The position numbers and the translations under genes were made by a program. The notes beneath the pieces were generated by a model that ran no database searches, had not been told where the DNA came from, and worked only from the letters and a program-made list of their open reading frames with translations. A stretch of DNA of 64,000 bases. It comes from Amaurobius ferox (taxonomy: Eukaryota > Arthropoda > Arachnida > Araneae > Amaurobiidae). Location of the stretch: assembly GCA_951213105.1 (NCBI GenBank), contig OX578145.1, positions 13,885,923 to 13,949,922 on the forward strand, written 5' to 3'. Positions 38,004 through 50,079 of the stretch are shown here, in pieces. Position 1 is the first letter of the stretch. Each line of letters starts with the position of its first letter.

Positions 38004-38213
38004 GCCCTTTCCCGCTTCATAAGTGGTCATACTACGTCTCATAGATTTCTACAGGGGCATAAAGTTTTCCTAAAGTGCCCTAAATGCAACATCAACCAGT
38101 CCCATACCAGTCGCCTTCTTTCCTGTATAGGATTGGAAAGAGATGATCTTCTTCGGAACCTTATTCCGTTGTACGACTTTTTGAAGGTGCATGATCTTAT
38201 GGACTTGGGCTAG
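38004..38213 (+). pseudogene. LINE ORF2 C-terminal tail (RNase H-side zinc knuckle)
   Basis: An uninterrupted 69-codon frame with stop TAG reads ALSRFISGH, KVFLKCPKCNINQSHTSRLL and DFLKVHDLMDLG. The SGH motif, the C-x2-C ... H ... C pattern and the final DFL..(H/Y).LMDL are typical of the extreme C-terminus of arthropod R1/Jockey-type non-LTR retrotransposon proteins, after the RNase H domain. The rest of the element is missing upstream. It is a 5'-truncated relic directly next to the tRNA-like dimer on the other strand. Confidence 0.72.
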
Positions 38214-38334
38214 CCATGGCTAGACCAGGAGGAATGAACAACACCAACACAACATGCACAGATGTACGCATACACATACAGGCACTGAAACAGATGAACA
38301 TATTTCCATTGAACAAGCTTAAAATCCATTCAAG

Positions 38335-38830
38335 AACTCTGTAAATAGCTTTGCTGCCCCGATCGAGAATCGAACCCTGAATCTCCGAACTGGCCAGTCG
38401 AAGCTCAACCGTTGAGATACTTGGACGAAATTGCAAGCTCTTATTGTCGAAGTGGACTCTGCATTCTCCACCCTCAAATGTCAGATTGGATAGCAACCGG
38501 CAGTCTGACTGACCACATCCTGCTATTTTTACCTATTGCTATTTTATCCAGGTTAGTATCCTGCTTGGTCGTTCTCCTCTCAATTTGAAATCGGCGCTCA
38601 ATCTCTCAGAGTCCACTGAATCCGTACTAGTTGTACTAGGGTTACTTTCAGACCAATGAAATATTTGTACTAACATACAGGGTTGATTTATTTGGACCCT
38701 ATTGTAAAGAACATTGTTGTACCAACCGGGAATCGAACCCTGGCTATTCGAACTGGCCAGCCGACACTCTAACATTGCTACTGGGACGATATTGCAAGCT
38801 CTTGCCATTGAAGTGGACTCTGCTGCTCTT
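38335..38830 (-). mobile_element. tRNA-like repeat (family B), head-to-tail dimer
   Basis: On the minus strand, two tRNA-like heads start about 361 bp apart (leaders near 38800 and 38440). Each has the leader AGTGGACTCTG/AATGG or AGTCCACTTCGACAATAAG, a D-arm block, and a box B (GGTTCGATTC). Between them lies a ~290-bp body containing AGTACGGATTCAGTGGACTC and GGATACTAACC. The same order, with a 402-bp period, is found at 53.65-54.19 kb, so the dimer is a feature of the family. Confidence 0.82.
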
Positions 38831-39769
38831 AAAATGTACTTATCTGTCGAGATATAGAGTTAAAAAAATTTTCAAGAAAACAACACTGTTTCTATATATT
38901 GTCTTCATGAGAAAGTAAATATCAATTAAGTAAAATCAGCTCACTTTTATAAAACTAGTATAAACAAAGTATAAGCAATCAAGAATTAAAAAATGAATAA
39001 TATTTTGCCTATGAAGTTCCCTTTTTTATTAGAATATTAAGATATTTAAAGTCATTAATCATAAAGGAATTACTATTTCATCAAGATCCTTAGTTTCAGT
39101 TTAAAAAGCATGAAAAAATTTATAATTAGCTTAATTTTATCTTTTTGGAAGAATGAAGAAAATTTATCAGCCTCAAAGCTTTTAATCTTTGGTTGAAGAT
39201 GCTCTTTTAAATTCCGCTTTCAAAAAAGGACAAAAAAAGTTTTGATTAAAGTATAAAAACGATAAGTTCATGAAAAATTTTAGTTCATTATCAAACCCAA
39301 TTATTTCCATATACTGACGCTATACTTCTTTAGCGTATTTATTAATTATATTATAGAAAGTACAACAATAATGCCTCCAAATTATTTATCTCTAGAGTAA
39401 TATAAATGGCATATTGATCGGCAAATCCAAAGATTTTTAGCTGCACGATTTTTATATTCCATAAATATTTACATCAAATTACCACTTCTTATAGTATATG
39501 ATACACGTTTATGTTTTCGTCTCCTATTATATCGAAGGTCGGTAATTTATGGAAAACATTTGAATTCATCAGATTTTTAATATTTTTCAAAATACATATG
39601 TTTCGTATATGAATTGGAAAATTGTTGGAATGGAGGTTTTTAATAGATTTATATATTTTGAAATCATCAAACATGATTGACTCGTTTTTAAAATGACGGC
39701 TTTGTGCGTAGGTATATAAGTCTATATACTTGGATTTCTTTATAGTTAATGCATGTGTAATGCAGTGCA

Positions 39770-40195
39770 AATATTTGTCTTATTCTCGAGTAATTTTGCA
39801 GTTATACAGAGTGTCAGTATATTTCAGCATTTGTTTATTTCGTTGCTCGAAAAGTAAATAGACTGTAATCCAGTTCCATACACGTACGCTTCACAATATC
39901 CGGTGATCTAAATTATTGATCTAGATACCTAGATTATAGTCTAGGCAATTGTCTTAAATGGAAGGCTGTAGTGATGCTTTCTTTGAACCAAATGGAAGAC
40001 ATCACCTTTGTCTTGCTGACAATATCTTAAATAAAGAATTAAAGGAAGAAGTCACACAGGGCAATATCGGGAAACAGGATGGCGGTTATCTATCAGCCCC
40101 CGATGTCCGACTTATTGCCTCGGGAAATATTGGTCTGAATAGCCTCGATATATAAAGATTGATGTGGAGAGCACCATCTTGCTGGTAAAGGATGC
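39770..40195. other. Unassigned stretch with an open frame
   Basis: A 65-codon plus frame at 39958-40155 has no recognisable domain and ends just before a SINE fragment. Probably chance. Confidence 0.35.
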
Positions 40196-40310
40196 TTCAT
40201 TCTTAACCAGACAATCCGACTTATCCGAAGGTGAAAGGTAACAGTTCTAACAACCGCGATAGTACCCCCCATAACCCCGCAACCCAATGGGGGTGACGAC
40301 CACAAGAGGT
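40196..40310 (-). mobile_element. SINE family A, diverged 3' fragment
   Basis: ACCAGACAATCCGACTTATC, then AAGGTGAAAGGTAAC and CCCAATGGGGGTGACGACC correspond in order to the reverse complement of the SINE A 3' half. Confidence 0.65.
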
Positions 40311-40829
40311 AAAATATGTCTAAAATAATTGCAAGATGAGAAATTACGAGATTTTGGAACATGTCCAGGTGCTTCTTCGTTCCATGTTCAAAACTGCAAC
40401 CTATGTCCAGAAATCCCCAAACACAAAACAATTTCCAAGGAGATATACATTATAATAATTGCTATAAGTTATTATTTATCGTAGTTTCTGCATAACTTCA
40501 GTATGGAATTGTATACATATTTTATGAATAACCAGTATAAGTCATGTATTAACCCTGGTGACTATTCGATATTGCAACACATCAAAAAATAATTTCATGA
40601 GAAGAAATAAAAAAAAAAAATGGGCAACTAATTTTAGCAAATTATTTTTACGCATTTTTAAAGTTTAAAAAAAGTACTTGAGTTTTGTTTTAGGATTTCG
40701 GCGAAATTTTAAAATGAGCCATCTTCAGATGAAAAGGAATTTATGTTAAAACTGCAAATTTTGTGAAAGAAATTTTTAAATATCGTTCCATTGTTTTGAA
40801 TAAAACTATATGAAATTAACATAGAGGGG

Positions 40830-41690
40830 AAAAAAGGAATTGTAGAAATGGCACGGAGATCTATCAGATTTCCATTTATTTGACATGTATAAATAACCTT
40901 TCTACATTCAATCCAAGATCGTGACTCTTGTATGAATCATTATAATTGAATTCACGCTAAATTGAACTTCAATAACCTAATGACTAGAGTTCGACGGAGG
41001 AATCACCACATTTAACAAATATACAACTTTATTTACAAACTTTGCTGGTAACCCACCACATATTATAATTACGAAGTCTATATACAAATTATTTACAATG
41101 CTAGCAGTATAAATTCTACCAGGGACATCTTAATCTACAATTCAATTCGAACCTCACTCATATCTAAACTGAATCTCACATGAACCGAATATATGACCAA
41201 CATACGAAATGCTCACTTAAAATATCTGTGCAATACTCACAATTCCTCCTTCTACTGCCGATACACACACCCACGCGCGAACTCGGCAGAATGACAGAGA
41301 AGTAAGTCTGCATTTTATAGATCTGGCCAATCATAAGTATGTAATTCTTTGGAATGAAAGTTGAGAAGTTTAGGACATAAATTAAAATAAGAAAAAAGTA
41401 GAATTAGAATAAAATGATAATAAATAATAGAATCTTCACACACGTAACTGAAAATGTGATATATTGATTTATCGCATATTTGAAGTTAAAAGTGTTGTCA
41501 AAATAAAATATTTATTTATTAGAATTAGCATAAAGAAAAAAAAACATAAAAAGCAATTGTAGAAATGGCATGCTGTACATCTATCGGATTTTCACTTATT
41601 AGGCATGTAACTAAAAATGTGATATATTGATTCATCGCACATTTGAATTTAAAGACTGTTGGCAAAATCAAATGTTTATTTATTGGAAAG
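40830..41690. repeat. About 163-bp repeat, three partial units, split by an LTR
   Basis: Blocks AATTGTAGAAATGGCA, TCTATC(A/G)GATTT and GTAACTGAAAATGTGATATA recur at 40840-40890, 41442-41600 and 41605-41690. The first unit breaks off near 40890 and sequence fitting its continuation resumes near 41440, so the LTR between was inserted into the array. Confidence 0.65.
40990..41440 (-). mobile_element. Solo LTR (retrotransposon family L1)
   Basis: On the minus strand there is a TATAAAAT box (41312-41319), then TCTGCCGAGTTCGCGCG near the expected transcription start, then GTAAATAAAG with AATAAA (41028-41033). It is homologous to 54755-55180 through TTCTATTATTTATT, TTTAATTTATGTC, the TATA region, GAGTTCGCGC and TTGTAAATAATTTGTATA. 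Shared promoter and poly(A) order, with no coding sequence attached, indicates a solo LTR. The exact ends and target duplication could not be fixed (candidate 5-bp duplication ATGTA/ACGTA, one mismatch). Confidence 0.65.
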
Positions 41691-42159
41691 TCGTATGATA
41701 ATACTAATAGGAAAACCTCTATTGAGCAATAAATTCCAATATATACATTTTATCTATACTGTAAGATTTTAGTAGTAAATGACATAGCTGTAGATTTGCT
41801 TGGAAGTCTTTTTGAAAGTCTATATGTGTTGAACACTTTTGTTAATTTTAAATATATTTAGATTAAATTGAATATAATTAATTTGGTTTCGAGATAGTAA
41901 TAGTGTGTACAAAATCATGCGTATAGCAATCCTGCGTCGACCTATAACAAAACATGAGTCCAAAAAGACAAACATTAATTATAGACTATTTAATTAAAAC
42001 ACCTTTGACTTTTCTTAATTATTTAATTCAACAAACATATAACTTTTACTAGCATCTTCAATTAATAATTTTTACAATTTGTATTCATTTTCAATTTAAC
42101 TTGGAGGCGAGTGTGATAACGGAATGTAATTTATATTAAATTGATTCTTAACAAAGGCG

Positions 42160-43358
42160 ACTTCTTCATGAAAGCAAAAGGTGTAACCATTGTGGATGCC
42201 ATACTTATTGAAAATTTATTGCCGGAATCACGTTGACCGGAGTCATTTTCGTCTTAATTTCTATATTGACTTTTATTCGAAGAGTGAATATTTTAATATC
42301 GTCTGGGCAGAAAATTTAATTCATGGCCTTCGAATTGCGTCGGGGAAATTAGTAGTTAGTGTTTTACGGTCATAGCTCAACGCATATATTAAAATGATAA
42401 ACACGATTATATTATTCATGACATTCAAAAGAAATAAATGGAAGGTGGAATTTGTGTAATGCAATTTCCATTTAGTGACAAAGTATCTTGAATCATTTTC
42501 TGGAATTGTTAAATACAGTATTGTTAATATAATTAAGGTTATTGAGATTTCTTCGCCGCTTAGCAAATTGACATTAAAAGCTTTTGCATTCTTCCATTGC
42601 ACCGAGCGTACAAATGTTAACGCGATTAAAGCCCATTAAAAGGAAGTCAGTAAATCCTATTAAATAAGTGATTTAAAGTGTATTTATCTTTGTTAATTAA
42701 TAGTTTAGAGTTGGGAATGCATTGTACATGTTTATTCTGCATACATAGTTGGATCAGATTGAAAATCAGTCATAATAAGTTAGATAAATACTAATTTTGG
42801 ATTGAGAAGGCAATATATTATTTTCCATTGGTAAACTTCATTGAAGTTGAACTCAATCGAAGAGAAATGACATTAATTCATTTTTAAAAATGGTGTGAAA
42901 TACTTGAAAATTAAAAGTTCATCTGTCACGTATATTGCGGTGTTAATTATAATGATGGATTGTAAAGTCCCTGACACGAAATCATTTTAAATGCACATAT
43001 TTATTAGACTACATAAACTTCATGTAATACCGTTTAGAGATATAATTAAGCATATTATAATCTGCTAAATTAATCAGTTTATTTTTTCTCTAAGTTTGAA
43101 TAAAACGTTTGGTTCGTTGATCTTCTTATTTCTTTCGTTTTGTGTTTTCTTCATTTTGAGTTCCTGCTAAATGACTGCCATTCTCGCAGATAAGCATGAA
43201 TAGGTTGTACATCCCAATTCTTGGTACCCTCAAAATATTTCAGAATATCCAGATCCCTGACAGTGTGTCTGTGTCTTGAAATGGCCACACATGGAGGATA
43301 AAATACTCATATAATTAGCATTATATTTTCATTTTGGTCAAAAAATTCAAACAATACA
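42160..43358. other. Mixed-composition DNA, no gene recognised
   Basis: 42300-42680 is less repetitive than its surroundings and rich in TAAT-type motifs. It could be conserved non-coding DNA, but sequence alone cannot show that. Confidence 0.35.
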
Positions 43359-43362
43359 TTAA

Positions 43363-43595
43363 CCTTTTGCTTACGGGTGGGATAGCGTCAATCCCAAACG
43401 AAGAACCTCTCAAAAAGACAGGTATTTGGCATACCCTATCCCAAACAGTTCGATCCCCCTTTGCAGACATTGCCGTCCTTGGCGCCAATGCCTACAAAAG
43501 GGGATCGAACTCTTTGGGGTAGGGTATGTCAAATACCTGTCTTTTTGAGAGGTTCGTCGTTTGGGATTGACGCTGTACCACCCGTAAGCAAAAGG
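43363..43595. mobile_element. piggyBac-type palindromic MITE in TTAA
   Basis: TTAA at 43359-43362 and 43596-43599 flank a 233-bp element. Its ends read CCTTTTGCTTACGGGTGG inward from both sides. Almost the whole element is an inverted repeat with ~100-bp arms (for example CTCAAAAAGACAGGTATTTG against its complement) and a short centre. TTAA duplication and CCTTTTGC-like ends are hallmarks of the piggyBac superfamily. There is no coding capacity, so a piggyBac transposase would have to act in trans. The overlapping short open frame is an artefact of the palindrome. Confidence 0.92.
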
Positions 43596-44904
43596 TTAAT
43601 TATTTCTGAAATAAAACATTACATATGACTTGCTATAACCATCACTAAATTAACTTTATAAAAATATATATGAAGTATTGAAAATGCATTAGAAGTTTAT
43701 CGAATTTATTTACGAAAAATCTGTATGTGTTTCGGATACATGTTCTTGTAAGCGGATGCCGTTTTCAGAATTAATGTATCATGACGGATAAATAATCTGA
43801 TATGAGAAGTATATGAATTTCTTCACGCATCCTGATGATCCCTCTAGGATAAGCTTTTCTTGAGATATTTTAGTTTATTATTTTAATTTTAGTGAACTGA
43901 AGGCGGTGTTAAAATGCTCGTCAAATTATAATACGTTTTAAAACTGTAAATTGGATACAACTTAAATTAAGTAATCTCTCTTGTCTTATTTTGTGTGAGA
44001 CCTTAAATTAATGTATCGGGGAATAAATAAATATGGATCTGCAGCGAAAGCATATGTTGCTCATATCAGATATTTGTATTTTAGATAATTGATGCAGTAA
44101 ATGTAATATGTGTGTAAAATGTTATGTCTAAATATTAATAGTTAATAAATATATGTAAATTAGTTAAGTTATTTTTAGTTATCAGGTTCGTTACAAACAG
44201 ATGAACGAAAATAGGAATTTTTATACCAAAAAAATGTTTTCGTGCGGGTTGGTTATATCAAAATATTTCTTGGATGTAAAAAAAGAAAATAGCCTAAAAA
44301 TATATCATGGAAATCGGATGACTAGTTAAAAAGGTCGTTTCGGTTAAATATATATCTTCAAATTTTCTGTTACGCTTAGCAGATATACTTTTCAAACTTT
44401 TTAGCGAAATTTCTCTCTAAACACAGTGACTAATTACGCGGATAAAATAATCAGTATACTATTCATAGTAAATCAAATAATAATGTTATCAAAAATTTGC
44501 TTATGCGCAATGTCGTAAATAGAATTTGTAAATAATTTCCATTAATTTGTAAATAATTTACATGTAATTATTTCCATTTGATAAATACAGGGGGGTTCTT
44601 GTATATCTTATTGTAATTTTATTGCATATAAAACTAACGATTAGTTCAAAATAATTAAAATATGTGTCTTTTTAGAATATTTAAAAATATGTCAATATCT
44701 AAATTTGCAAACTGGTCTTGCCTGACAAGGAATGCGGCTTTACAATGGGTATGGTAATATTTCTATCTCTTAGACGGTATGGAAGGTTTATAGACGAAGG
44801 TGTTTTATTTTACAAAACTAAAATCATAATATTTTTCACTCTACTTGCTTTATTCTATATTTTACGTTACTCATAAACACATTAAATATAGAAACACAGT
44901 CCGT

Positions 44905-45010
44905 TCTAAACATAAATAGTGATACATTTTCATATATGCAATACTAAACATAAAGAGTAACACTTTCATATATCCAATACTAAACATAAAGAGTAACACT
45001 TTCATATATC
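44905..45010. repeat. Tandem repeat, about 36-bp unit, three copies
   Basis: AATACTAAACATAAAGAGTA + ACACTTTCATATATCC. The two inner copies are nearly identical and the first is diverged. Confidence 0.85.
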
Positions 45011-45990
45011 ATATCCAACTAGTTGATGTTTCTTTCAAATGCTATATAAACCTTCATCTATTTATTCTTACAGTTCTAGTGATTTTTATAGGTTGGAAAC
45101 AGTTGTAATGTTCATTTGTATATTTTTTCTGGATGTTATTTCCAGAACTGCATTCTTTGAAATAGTATAATTTCAGTTCAGTCTACATAATTATCACCCC
45201 ATCGCTGATCATACGGTCACCAGACCCTGATAAACCACGGGCCATGGTCCTGTGTCCGAAGATTTGAAGAGGGCCCCCCTACATTTTTATGCGATAAAAC
45301 ATTTTAGCAGAAATATATTTTTTAATTTATTTAAAGAGAGTAATTTATTAGTTTTTATTTTAAATTATAAAATATATTAATAGTTTCAAATTCAGGATGA
45401 GATTAAAGTCGCGCACATTAAAGTTTAACTGCCCCGTAAAAGTACCAGTATGAGAATTTAAATGAAAGTAAAGTATTACAGAGATTAGTTGACACGTTAC
45501 CTTTTATTTTTAGCACACAAATTTTAGGTGTTACAATAAATGTTGGAAATGACTTCCTGTTTCGCGAAAGCAAAAGCTTGTTCGTTTTACCAGATTTCGT
45601 GAGTCTTTGCGGAGCATGGCAGTATTGATGTTTCATGTGAGACATCACTTGTTCCACATATTTCGATTGGGAAAAGGTTGATGTGTAGAAGGATGGTTGC
45701 AAGGTTCATAGTTTCGATAATTTCAGGTTTTTTGAAAATATATAATTTTATTATTATTATTATTATTATGTAAAATTATGCACTTTGAATTGAATAAGAT
45801 AATACAGTCTATTTCGTCCGAATCTAATCTAAAATGAAGTCATCGACAACGAAAAACTTAGAGGAACGTGTGCAGTCATTCCACCGTCAATAAGCGCCTA
45901 CTGACGTATAGCGCATATGTGGATCTATATATGTCGCGCATCTCCAATTTAATGTTTTCATGCATTTCTATCAGAATTGTTTTACAATAC

Positions 45991-46304
45991 AGCTTAAAGG
46001 TCCACGGACGCGACTGCCCAGTGGTTAGCTCGCGGGTGTTACACTCGGACGACCCGAGTTCGAGTCCCGCCTCTGCCGAAACTATCGCCGTGGTCACGTG
46101 GAGTACGATCACGTTAAATATGTGGATTTGTAAGTCTTTCAGAGAGGTTGGTGGTAGGGGAAGGGGGTACGGTCCCTGTGAATGCCTAACCCACAGGGTT
46201 CTGATCGAAATTGGGTGGCCCTTCCCTGCCGTCCAAAGCGATATCTTACACCTTCGGGTAGGTCGGGCGGTCTGGGTCGAAGAAGAAGAAGCTTAAAGGG
46301 TCAC
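45991..46304 (+). mobile_element. tRNA-derived SINE family A, near full length with TSD
   Basis: Body about 46006-46289: box A-like GTGGTTAGCTCGCGGG, box B GAGTTCGAGTCCC, the GATCACGTTAAATATGTGG body block, and a (GAA)n tail after GGTCGGGCGGTCTGGGTC. Flanking direct repeats are AGCTTAAAGGTCCACG (45991-46006) and AGCTTAAAGGGTCACG (46290-46304 region). It differs from the copy at 10072 in its tail repeat. Confidence 0.88.
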
Positions 46305-46710
46305 GTGTTCCCGGAGAGTACGGAAATGTTAAATATGTGGGTCGTAATGCCCTTCAGTAAGGCTAGTTGCATGGTAAGAAAGGCACGGTCCCTATGGATG
46401 TCGCCCCCACTGGTCCAGTCATTTAGTGTCATTTTAAATAATGATCTGTGTTATTTTGTGCAACGAAACTCGATTCAATGAATTATGAAAGAAAAGGAAA
46501 GTAATTTTGAATCATATGCTGCCCGCATTCGATTTGTTTTATCTTTTCTATAAAATTTCAAAGTAAGAAAGTACATTACATATTTTATTCAATGAGACCT
46601 AAAAGCTTTATTATTTTCACAACTTGCAAATTGTATGGTCTCTGTCCCGGCCGTCAAAACATATAACTCACACCTTCGGGTAGGTCGAGCGGGCTGAGTC
46701 AAGAGAAAGA
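46305..46710 (+). mobile_element. SINE family A, older copy in two pieces
   Basis: 46305-46420 matches the SINE middle (CGGAGAGTACGG, TAAATATGTGGGTCG, ACGGTCCCTATGGATG). 46635-46710 matches its 3' end (TCCCGGCCGTCAAAAC, CACCTTCGGGTAGGTCG). Between them lies unrelated AT-rich DNA that includes a family H end fragment (TGCTGCCCGCATTCGAT, 46508-46524). The older SINE was thus interrupted. The SINE directly upstream inserted at its 5' edge. Confidence 0.7.
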
Positions 46711-47279
46711 AACGCCTTAAGGGTATACTTAATCGTAATAAAAATCACATATTTAGTTCTGAGTTGAGTTCGCTAGATACTTTTATTCACAACCCAATTG
46801 AAAGATATATGGGCAACTCTGAAAAAGCACATAATTCGTGAAGCTCTTAGAGAATTTATGAAATTGGATAAGTTTCATGAATTCGCCAAGAGTCGCTATA
46901 TTGGCGATATTTTTCCAAATCTGTATCGAATACAATCTATACAATCAAGGCATCGAATGTGTCGTCGTCAAGTGTACCAGACCTTCAATATATAACAGTG
47001 GTTTTCTGTTAAGGATTTGTAACACTATGCTGCCACCTCAGTCGCGTACTTCTATTACGTACTTCTATTGCATACCCACCCCCATTTCTTTCATGATTTA
47101 CTCCGTACCCCGCACCTTAAGATATTTGACATAAAAACCAAATCGTATTTTCCTTTATAAAAAAAACATAAGGGACACATATCGATGAAAACAGTTTAGA
47201 ACTAAGTATTAATTCTATTCTATTATTTTATTTTTATTTAACATATCAATGAGATAAAATCAAAATGTTTCTGCCCTCA

Positions 47280-47600
47280 GGATCGCAATGCTCTTTCATA
47301 TTTAAAGTCCTCTAAAAAAATCCAAATATACACCGCTAATTTTGTTATTCGCCATGAATAGAGTGACACGTAAACAGTTTTATGGCATCTTAATCTTTCG
47401 GTAAAATGAAGCTCCAGGGGCCTGAAGCTTGACGAGACTTGACAGGAGTGCCTGCCTAATTAACGACCGGTTTTCATTTCGTAATTAGTTTGCAAGCTCT
47501 TCATAAGTGCTTCGTACGATTATGCAGCTTTTTGATTAATAAAACAAACTTTCGCGTATTTTATATCCTAAATTTTTCAAACATAAAAAAATAATATAAT
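47280..47600. other. Unassigned stretch rich in TAATTA motifs
   Basis: 47400-47540 has mixed composition and several TAATTA/ATTAAT core motifs. No gene, no repeat partner seen. Confidence 0.3.
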
Positions 47601-47602
47601 TT

Positions 47603-47736
47603 GGGCTGAGTGTGGTTATCTCTACATAATGCAATGTAGAGATAACCACGCTCAGCCCTAATGCAATGTAGCGGTTTATTTCGTAATGCAATGTAGAATC
47701 CTAATTCAATGTAGAGAATTCATAATGCAATGTAGA
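47603..47736. repeat. 25-bp palindrome plus AATGCAATGTAG repeats
   Basis: GGGCTGAGTGTGGTTATCTC and five further bases (47603-47627) are inverted at 47634-47658 with one mismatch, around a 6-nt loop. The motif AATGCAATGTAG, which starts in the loop, then recurs four more times down to 47736 at roughly 20-30-bp spacing (one copy has AATTCAATGTAG). Confidence 0.85.
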
Positions 47737-47954
47737 GGTTTACTTCTTTTACAGCGAAAACATGATGCACTAGATCCACGGCTCAATGTTTTTAACTATA
47801 AATTGTGCATTTGGTGTTTTACTGGATGACAACATGCAATACTACCTAATTTATTTATATTTCGCGCAGACTGGACAATTGTCCCTAGTGATTGTCCTAA
47901 CTAGACAATTGTCTCTGGTGGTAGTATCCGCAATAAGCGTCATAGTCCATATAA

Positions 47955-48735
47955 TAAGATATTATAATAATTAATTCATCGATTTGGTGTCGCTTTCGTT
48001 AATTTTGGTTCTGCATTGGAATTTTAGTGATGTTTTCGTCAATTTAGCATCATTAAATATCATTGACAAAATGACGACATTTTGTCATATTACCCAGCAT
48101 GTTCGCCCAATTTATCGCCAACATCGCAAACACACGGATAGAAAGGATATTCTTACATACAAATAAATGACTACTGGCGAATTATTGGACCTCAAAATAC
48201 AACACATTTACATCTATATACTATCTGCTCTCGGGAATGAAAGCAACTATATCCATTTGTTAACGCCATTTGCATACTTGAATGATGTTAACAAATTCGT
48301 CTCATAAATGGTCCATATGAAAAGTGAACATGTGTTAGAATATTTAATACTTTTTTCAATTTTATGTAGTTGATGTTAGATAAATTTATTTGAAAAGTGC
48401 AATATATCAAGAACGATTTATGATGATTTTATAAAGATTTTTTCAAATTTTCACGCGAAATAGGAGGCATCTTCCTCACCTTCGATTTCGTTCAAAATCT
48501 ATAGGGCTCTAGTACTTACCGCTTGTAATAATCGGTCCAAATTACGTTCTAAACGCTTTAATCGTTAGTGAGATATCACATTCAGGAACTCATTCACCCA
48601 CCCACACATATATACATCGCAATCACATCGCAAAAGTTCGATTCGACTTCAGGGGTGGTTCAAAATGTACTAACGTCGAATACCCTGTAACAGAACTTTT
48701 TCTATACATTATATTATGTACGCGAGAATGTAATA
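47955..48735 (+). mobile_element. Family H, strongly diverged copy
   Basis: Same block order as copy A: the GTCATT/TTTAGCATCATT region, CGCCAA motifs, ATTCTTACA...AAATGACTA, the AAAGTGAACATGT block, and a 3' end CTATACATTATATTATGTACG resembling the hairpin. It is older than A-C. Confidence 0.6.
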
Positions 48736-49024
48736 AGAGCAAATATCCCGACATGTGCATGAAAACCTGCAATCTCATTGGAATAATCGGATTCGGATTA
48801 GTGACATTCTACATTCATTGATTTATCTGACAGTGATTGGAATAATCGGATTCGGATCAATAACATTCTGCCTTCATTGATTTATCTGACAGTGATTAAT
48901 TTGGTTAGTTGGAGTTCATTTTTGTTCTACCTTACCATAACCGTTATTTGAAAAAAAAAATATCCTCTTCTCTAAAATAAGGAACAAAAGCCTATTTAAT
49001 TCAGAAATATTTTGTTCTCTTTTT

Positions 49025-49950
49025 ACTTTCCTTATATACATAATGTATAAGGAAAGTATTGTGACGGGGTCGAAAATTCGAATTCGAGTTTTCGACGGGA
49101 GAGCACGTTTCAAGCATCCCTGATCACGAATCAAACATTTTTGAAGTGCTGTCTGTGTGTGTGTGTGTGTATGTGTGTGTGTGTCAGTGAGTCTGTGGAG
49201 ACGATAACTGACGAACGAATGGACCGATTTGAACCAAATTTGGTACAAAAATCACAATCCGTAAACACTGGAAGCCTATTGTTTTTATACGCAATCGAAT
49301 GCTCAGAACCCCCTTAAATTTTCAAATGAAATTTTGAAAAAATCGTCAAAAAATCAAAACCACTAATAAAGTTACGCAAATAGACATTTCTTATGTAATT
49401 TTTCATTAGAAAACGAATGGCATAAATTTTAGAACGCTAACACGAACCGTTCTCGAGATATTGCACATTTTTAAAAAAAATTATCATAAAGTCATATAAA
49501 ATAAAAAAAAAATATTTCCTATTAAGACACATGTTCACTTTTCATATGTAATACCATACGATAAATTGGGTGACATCATTCTCGTAGATCTAGCTCGTTC
49601 CATTCATGAAAAAGATACTTTGAGTAATACGTTTGTATTTGAAAGCCAATAGTCATTTGTCTGCTGTAAGAATAACTTATTTCTTCGTCCGTAACGCTTG
49701 GCGAGATTTTGGCGACGAATTTAGCGGAATGTCGTCAACTTGGCGACTTTTTAAATGTTGCCAAATTAACGAAAATCTCGCCAAATGGATGAAAATGACG
49801 CTAAATCAATGAAAATGACGACTAATTGTCGAAAATTCGATATCTTGGAAAGAATATTAGTATCTACTATAAGAAAAACCTATTTTTTTACTGTAAAAGT
49901 AGTAAATTCATTACATTATATAAGGAAAGTCATGTGTTGCCCACATCAGA
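49025..49950 (-). mobile_element. Family H element, copy C
   Basis: Hairpin ACTTTCCTTATATACATAAT... at 49025-49057, (TG)n near 49154-49183, and the GTTGCCCACATCAGA end at 49936-49950. It aligns with copy B throughout, including GACGGGGTCGAAAATTCGAA and the CTCGTAGATCTAGCTCGTTC block. Confidence 0.82.
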
Positions 49951-50079
49951 TTTTTTAAATTGGTAGATACTAAATTTAACTGTTGAATGAAATATTTACT
50001 ATACACCTAAATAATAAAAAAATACTGTAAAGTATTTTATATGCACCATTTTTTAATTCCAATACCATATATGTTAAGG

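Noticed and set aside
43334..43522. 62-codon frame
   Set aside because: It is formed by the palindromic piggyBac-type MITE.
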